Shown here: piece by piece, positions 7,463-10,661 of the stretch
How positions within the stretch are numbered: the stretch's first letter is position 1
Layout: each line of letters opens with the position of its first letter
Source of the DNA: NBML01 sp029939535
Lineage (GTDB): Bacteria; Desulfobacterota; Desulfobacteria; Desulfobacterales; Desulfobacteraceae
Length of the DNA stretch: 10,661 bases
Direction: 5' to 3'
Assembly: GCA_029939535.1 (NCBI GenBank)
Contig: JAOZST010000130.1
Location: 1-10,661 of the forward strand
Made by a program: the position numbers and the translations under genes
The notes under the pieces: generated by a model
The model's input: the letters and a program-made list of their open reading frames with translations, nothing else
Database searches by the model: none
Told to the model about the DNA's origin: nothing

Positions 7463-8047
7463 CTAATATGTAAAGTTGATCAAGTACCAGTCTGTTTCAA
7501 AATCCCAGAATGATACAAAAAAGAAAATATTATGCAGCGACAAGGGCAGGGTGACCTTATCCAGTTCCCCTTTAATTCGAATCTGGTATTTGTCACCTTT
7601 GATAAGTTTTTCCAGAGGTATAACCTCCAGATTGTCAATCTCAGTCATCCAGGATTTGGCTTCTTCAAAGGATTGGGTCACAATTGGTTTTTCATCTTTC
7701 CAGGGCCTGGAAACCGAGAATTCCTTTTTCAGGGAGTTGTATTTAATTGTATGTTTGATCTGGACATCTGCAATTTTTTTGTCCAGCCAGGAATTACCGG
7801 TTTTATAAAGGGAAACATAAAAGGAAAAACTGGTGGGGATTCCATTTAGTACAGCCTGGTTTATTTTTTCGGTAAATGCATTTTTGACCTCAAAATAGGT
7901 CAGAAGATCATCCCTTGTGTTGGCAAGTTTGATGTTTACAAGCACGGCATTGTCGTCTGCAAAAAGGTTCAAGGGAACAAGCAGGGTAAAGCAAATCATG
8001 AAAATCAGGAGGCCCTGGGATTGTTTTTTATGGGTAATAAATTTCAT
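7463..8047 (-). CDS. DUF4390 family exported protein
   Basis: The protein has 194 residues. The N-terminus is a signal peptide: basic MKFITHKKQSQ, hydrophobic GLLIFMICFTLLVPLNL, then a likely cleavage after LFA at residue 30. A lipobox cysteine is absent, so the mature protein is probably periplasmic. The mature part matches what I recall of DUF4390: an opening beta segment with ANTRDDLLTYF, a TSFSFYVSLYK strand, HTIKYNSLKKEF, a middle SFEEAKSWM and a conserved C-terminal SFWDFETDWY. The function of DUF4390 is not known. Its ATG lies two bases after the lpxC stop (TGA, CC, ATG), which suggests translational coupling, and the gene precedes the ntrY-like kinase by 80 bases. DUF4390 genes are often found beside ntrY-type kinases, so a link to that sensor is a reasonable inference. 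The family call rests on memory of the pattern, not a search. Confidence 0.85.
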   Translation of the reverse strand: MKFITHKKQSQGLLIFMICFTLLVPLNLFADDNAVLVNIKLANTRDDLLTYFEVKNAFTEKINQAVLNGIPTSFSFYVSLYKTGNSWLDKKIADVQIKHTIKYNSLKKEFSVSRPWKDEKPIVTQSFEEAKSWMTEIDNLEVIPLEKLIKGDKYQIRIKGELDKVTLPLSLHNIFFFVSFWDFETDWYLINFTY

Positions 8048-8049
8048 GG

Positions 8050-8931
8050 TCAGGTATATTGTTCCATTCTTGCGGGTCCTGTTTCCCAGGAATCCTTATT
8101 TTCAAGGAATTTTTCAATGAATAGATGGTTCAGGGTATGTCCGGATTTATGGGTGATAATGTGTCCCTGAATCGGCATTCCCAAAAGGGAAAAGTCTCCC
8201 AGACAGTCCAGGAGTTTGTGCCGGACAAATTCATCGGGATAGCGCAATCCTTCTTCGTTTAAAATTTTATCTTTATCAATAATGATGGCATTGTCAAGGC
8301 TTCCCCCTTTTCCAAGGCTGAATTTTTTCAGCATTTCAATGTCCTGAATAAATCCAAATGTCCTGGCATGGCTGATTTCCTGTTCAAAGTTGTTTTTTGC
8401 CCTGTCAAAGGTAATTTTTTGTTTTCCAATCAAGGGATGGGTAAAGTCAATGGAACAGGTTATTTTAAAACATGGTTCAGGCAGGACCACAACTGATTTG
8501 TCCTGGTCCTGGACCTGGATGGGTTTTTTGACAATGATAAAATGTTTGGGAGAATCCTGTTTGACAACTCCTGCGGCTGTCATGGCCCTGGTAAATTCCT
8601 TGGCACTGCCGTCCATGATGGGCATTTCATAATCATCCACTTCCACCAGGGCATTGTCTATGCCAAGACCTGCAAAACTGGCCATGAGGTGTTCAATGGT
8701 GGAAACAATGGAGCCATTGGTGCCCAGAACAGTTGCCAGGCTGGTATCAACAACAAGCCTGAAAAGTGCCTGAATGTCCTGGGTGCCGGGCAGGTCCCTG
8801 CGCCGGAATTTTATGCCATGGTTTTCCCGGGCCGGCATGATGGTAATATTGGTTTTTTTGCCGGAGTGAACTCCTGTGCCGGAAAGGGCCACGTTGTGGG
8901 CAAGGGTTTTTTGTTTGTAATATCTGTTCAT
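8050..8931 (-). CDS. lpxC: UDP-3-O-acyl-N-acetylglucosamine deacetylase
   Basis: LpxC is the zinc deacetylase that catalyses the committed step of lipid A synthesis at the inner face of the cytoplasmic membrane. The chosen 293-residue protein starts at MNRYYKQKTLAHNVALSGTGVHSG, the conserved family N-terminus. The open frame extends 25 codons further upstream to an ATG at 9006, but that stretch is not LpxC-like, crosses the promoter region, and the 8931 ATG has AGAAGA just before it. Key residues are STIEHLMAS with Glu80 and zinc ligand His81, zinc ligands His238 and Asp242 in VRHKLLDCLGD (236-246), and catalytic His265 in HKSGH (261-265). Usual length is about 305, so this one is slightly short at the C-terminus. 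It heads the minus-strand block and is coupled to the DUF4390 gene. In many proteobacteria lpxC ends the division and cell-wall cluster; here it does not. Confidence 0.96.
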   Translation of the reverse strand: MNRYYKQKTLAHNVALSGTGVHSGKKTNITIMPARENHGIKFRRRDLPGTQDIQALFRLVVDTSLATVLGTNGSIVSTIEHLMASFAGLGIDNALVEVDDYEMPIMDGSAKEFTRAMTAAGVVKQDSPKHFIIVKKPIQVQDQDKSVVVLPEPCFKITCSIDFTHPLIGKQKITFDRAKNNFEQEISHARTFGFIQDIEMLKKFSLGKGGSLDNAIIIDKDKILNEEGLRYPDEFVRHKLLDCLGDFSLLGMPIQGHIITHKSGHTLNHLFIEKFLENKDSWETGPARMEQYT

Positions 8932-8977
8932 ATTTCTTCTATTTTGTGTTTCTAAATTATCTTTAAAAAATGAGCTA

Positions 8978-9006
8978 TATATATCTGATTTTAATGGGCA
9001 AAGCAA
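8978..9006 (-). promoter_or_regulatory. Candidate sigma-70 promoter for lpxC
   Basis: On the minus strand TTGCTT (9001-9006) and TATATA (8978-8983) are separated by 17 bases, an ideal spacing. The -10 matches 4 of 6 and the -35 matches 3 of 6 consensus bases. It lies about 46 bases before the lpxC ATG at 8931. Its position in a 189-base divergent gap fits a promoter for the whole block. The region is AT-rich, so a chance match is possible. Confidence 0.35.
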
Positions 9007-9120
9007 AGTAAAATGAGAAATTTCTTTGGTTACTCATTAATTTTTGATAAATAACAGAAGATCAATTGATTGTAAATTTGTGTGTCTGAAACCCGGAATC
9101 TATTTTGGAAAGCTAAGGAT
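9007..9120. other. Intergenic DNA upstream of the yifB/comM-like gene
   Basis: This AT-rich stretch must carry the plus-strand promoter for the YifB/ComM-like gene, but I see no clear -35/-10 pair. It holds a perfect 10-base palindrome ATCAATTGAT (9061-9070), which could be an operator or chance. AAGGA (9115-9119) lies only one base before the ATG at 9121, unusually close for a Shine-Dalgarno sequence. Confidence 0.35.
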
Positions 9121-10661
9121 ATGATCGCAAAAATAAACTCATGCGCAGTCCAGGGCATTGATGCAATGATTGTGGAAGTTGAGGTGGACATCTCCTTTGG
9201 CCTTCCTGTTTTTCATATGGTGGGCCTGCCTGAAACTGCTGTACGGGAAAGCAAGGAACGTGTCAGGACTGCCATCAATAATTCAGGCTATACTTTTCCC
9301 ATGGATCGGGTGGTTGTGAATCTGGCGCCGGCAGATATCAAAAAGGATGGCACTGGCCTGGATCTTCCCGTTGCCCTTGGGATATTACGGGCATCAGGCC
9401 TGATTCCCGGGGATATCCCGTTGCCATGGCTTATCTCCGGCGAACTTTCTCTGGATGGCAGGATCAAACCGGTCAAGGCTGTGCTGCCCTATGCCCTGGC
9501 AGCAAAGGAAAACGGATTCAAAGGGATTATCATTCCCCTGGAAAATGCAGATGAGGCAGCCATGGTCACGGATATTGAGGTGCTGCCGGTCCAATATCTT
9601 TCCCAGGTGGTTGATTTTTTTGCTGGATTTAAGGAGATCCCTCCCCACCGTATAGATCCCAAGGTACTTATCTCTGGTTTGGATATTGGAAAGAATCTGG
9701 ATTTTTCCCATGTCAGGGGCCAGGCCCATGTGAAAAGGGTATTGGAAATAGCGGCTGCCGGAAGTCATCATGTTCTTATGTCCGGACCTCCAGGTTCCGG
9801 TAAAAGCATGCTGGCCAAAAGGCTGGTATCTATTCTTCCTTTGCCGGTTTTTGAGGAATCCATGGAAATAGCCAGGATCTATTCGGTGGTCGGGCTTGCT
9901 GGAAAACCCCTGGAAACCCTTGGCCAACGTCCATTCAGGTCTCCCCACCATACAATTTCAGATGCAGGCCTTGTGGGGGGAGGTTCAAAACCTGTGCCGG
10001 GTGAAATCAGTCTGGCACACCATGGTGTCCTTTTTCTGGATGAGTTACCGGAATTTAAAAAAAATGTGCTGGAGGTGTTGCGGCAGCCAATGGAAGACGG
10101 GCAGGTAACCATTGCAAGGGCCGGAATAAAGGCCAGTTATCCATGCCAGTTCATGCTGGTGGCTGCCATGAATCCCTGTCCCTGTGGAAATTTTGGAAAT
10201 CCTTTCCATGAATGTTCCTGTGCCCAGCCCCAGATTCAGCGGTATCGGTCAAAAATTTCAGGGCCCCTGCTGGATAGAATAGATATCCAGGTGGAGGTTC
10301 CCCAGGTCTCCTATGACGAGATATCCAGTGATGTGGAGTCTGAGCCCTCTTCCATGATCCGTAAAAGGGTTGAAAGGGCCAGGCAGATACAGATCAGACG
10401 TCTGGAAAAAACCGGGATTCTGTGTAATGCCAGGATGGGTCCGTCCCATATCAAAGAGTTCTGCCATCTTGATAAAGATGCCAGAACTATCCTTCATAAG
10501 GCCATGGATAAACTTGGATTCTCAGCCAGGGCATTTAACAGTATTTTAAAGGTTGCAAGAACCATTGGCGATCTTTCAGAACAAAAAAACATCTGCCGCC
10601 AGGATGTTATGGAAGCAATCCAGTATAAAAGCTTTGACAGGTCTGGCAGGGAAGCCTTTTA
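9121..10661 (+). CDS. YifB/ComM family Mg-chelatase-like AAA+ ATPase, end just outside window
   Basis: I translated 513 codons from 9121; the last two bases of the window are TA, so the stop (TAA or TAG) probably falls one base outside, giving the usual family length of about 505-515. The N-terminal ChlI-like domain (1-170) opens with the conserved GIDA..VEVEVDIS..LP.F.MVGLP pattern. The AAA+ part has Walker A GPPGSGKS (222-229), RPFRSPHHTIS (270-280), Walker B FLDELPE (305-311), and the sensor segment AAMNPCPCG (348-356) with a later CSC, so Cys353, Cys355, Cys366 and Cys368 could bind a metal. GPLLDRIDI (381-389) and a C-terminal Mg_chelatase_C helical domain follow. In naturally competent bacteria ComM is a helicase promoting branch migration during transformation. 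Its role in bacteria not known to be competent is unclear. It is transcribed away from lpxC. ATG spacing from AAGGA is poor, but the N-terminal alignment supports the start. Confidence 0.94.
   Translation, partial: MIAKINSCAVQGIDAMIVEVEVDISFGLPVFHMVGLPETAVRESKERVRTAINNSGYTFPMDRVVVNLAPADIKKDGTGLDLPVALGILRASGLIPGDIPLPWLISGELSLDGRIKPVKAVLPYALAAKENGFKGIIIPLENADEAAMVTDIEVLPVQYLSQVVDFFAGFKEIPPHRIDPKVLISGLDIGKNLDFSHVRGQAHVKRVLEIAAAGSHHVLMSGPPGSGKSMLAKRLVSILPLPVFEESMEIARIYSVVGLAGKPLETLGQRPFRSPHHTISDAGLVGGGSKPVPGEISLAHHGVLFLDELPEFKKNVLEVLRQPMEDGQVTIARAGIKASYPCQFMLVAAMNPCPCGNFGNPFHECSCAQPQIQRYRSKISGPLLDRIDIQVEVPQVSYDEISSDVESEPSSMIRKRVERARQIQIRRLEKTGILCNARMGPSHIKEFCHLDKDARTILHKAMDKLGFSARAFNSILKVARTIGDLSEQKNICRQDVMEAIQYKSFDRSGREAF

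Noticed and set aside
8932..9006. 25-residue N-terminal extension of LpxC from an ATG at 9006
   Set aside because: The conserved LpxC N-terminus begins at the ATG at 8931, and the extension overlaps the likely promoter and matches no family sequence.
9394..9951. 185-residue minus-strand open frame
   Set aside because: It is antisense to the YifB/ComM-like gene, whose domains are continuous across the region. It shows no recognisable features.

Overview
The window looks like chromosomal DNA of a Gram-negative, probably sulfate-reducing bacterium of the Desulfobacterales (Desulfobacteraceae-like). This is inferred, not searched. The reasons are moderate AT-richness, an LpxC (so lipid A is made), an NtrY/NtrX pair next to a DUF4390 gene, an RsmD-CoaD pair, and a HyuA-like ATPase beside a crotonase. 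I see no mobile elements, tRNA or rRNA genes, CRISPR arrays or phage genes. Most of the window is ordinary core genome.

Layout from left to right. (1) 1-1639, minus: a hydantoinase/oxoprolinase-family ATPase whose 3' end lies outside the window. (2) 1640-1879: a 240-base divergent intergenic region. (3) 1880-2602, plus: a 240-residue crotonase-fold protein resembling delta3,delta2-enoyl-CoA isomerases. It converges on (4), a minus-strand block running 8931 to 2630 in the order lpxC, DUF4390 protein, ntrY-like kinase, ntrX-like regulator, rsmD, coaD. Gaps in this block are 2, 80, 49, 67 and 17 bases, so much of it may be co-transcribed. (5) 8932-9120: a divergent promoter region. (6) 9121 to the window end, plus: a YifB/ComM-type Mg-chelatase-like AAA+ ATPase, which probably ends one base beyond the window.

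How the genes fit together. LpxC carries out the committed step of lipid A synthesis. The exported DUF4390 protein starts two bases after its stop codon. Next come a four-TM NtrY-type histidine kinase with a large extracytoplasmic sensor region and its AAA+ response regulator. RsmD (16S rRNA methylation) and CoaD (coenzyme A synthesis) are housekeeping genes at the distal end. The arrangement suggests an envelope-sensing two-component system rather than, or as well as, a nitrogen-sensing one.

The most notable sequence feature is in the regulator. It keeps Walker A, Walker B and the arginine-finger region, but the sigma-54-contact loop GAFTGA reads GAFDKA, and the protein ends almost at the recognition helix of its HTH. 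It may therefore not activate sigma-54 in the usual way. I found no convincing wholly new system.
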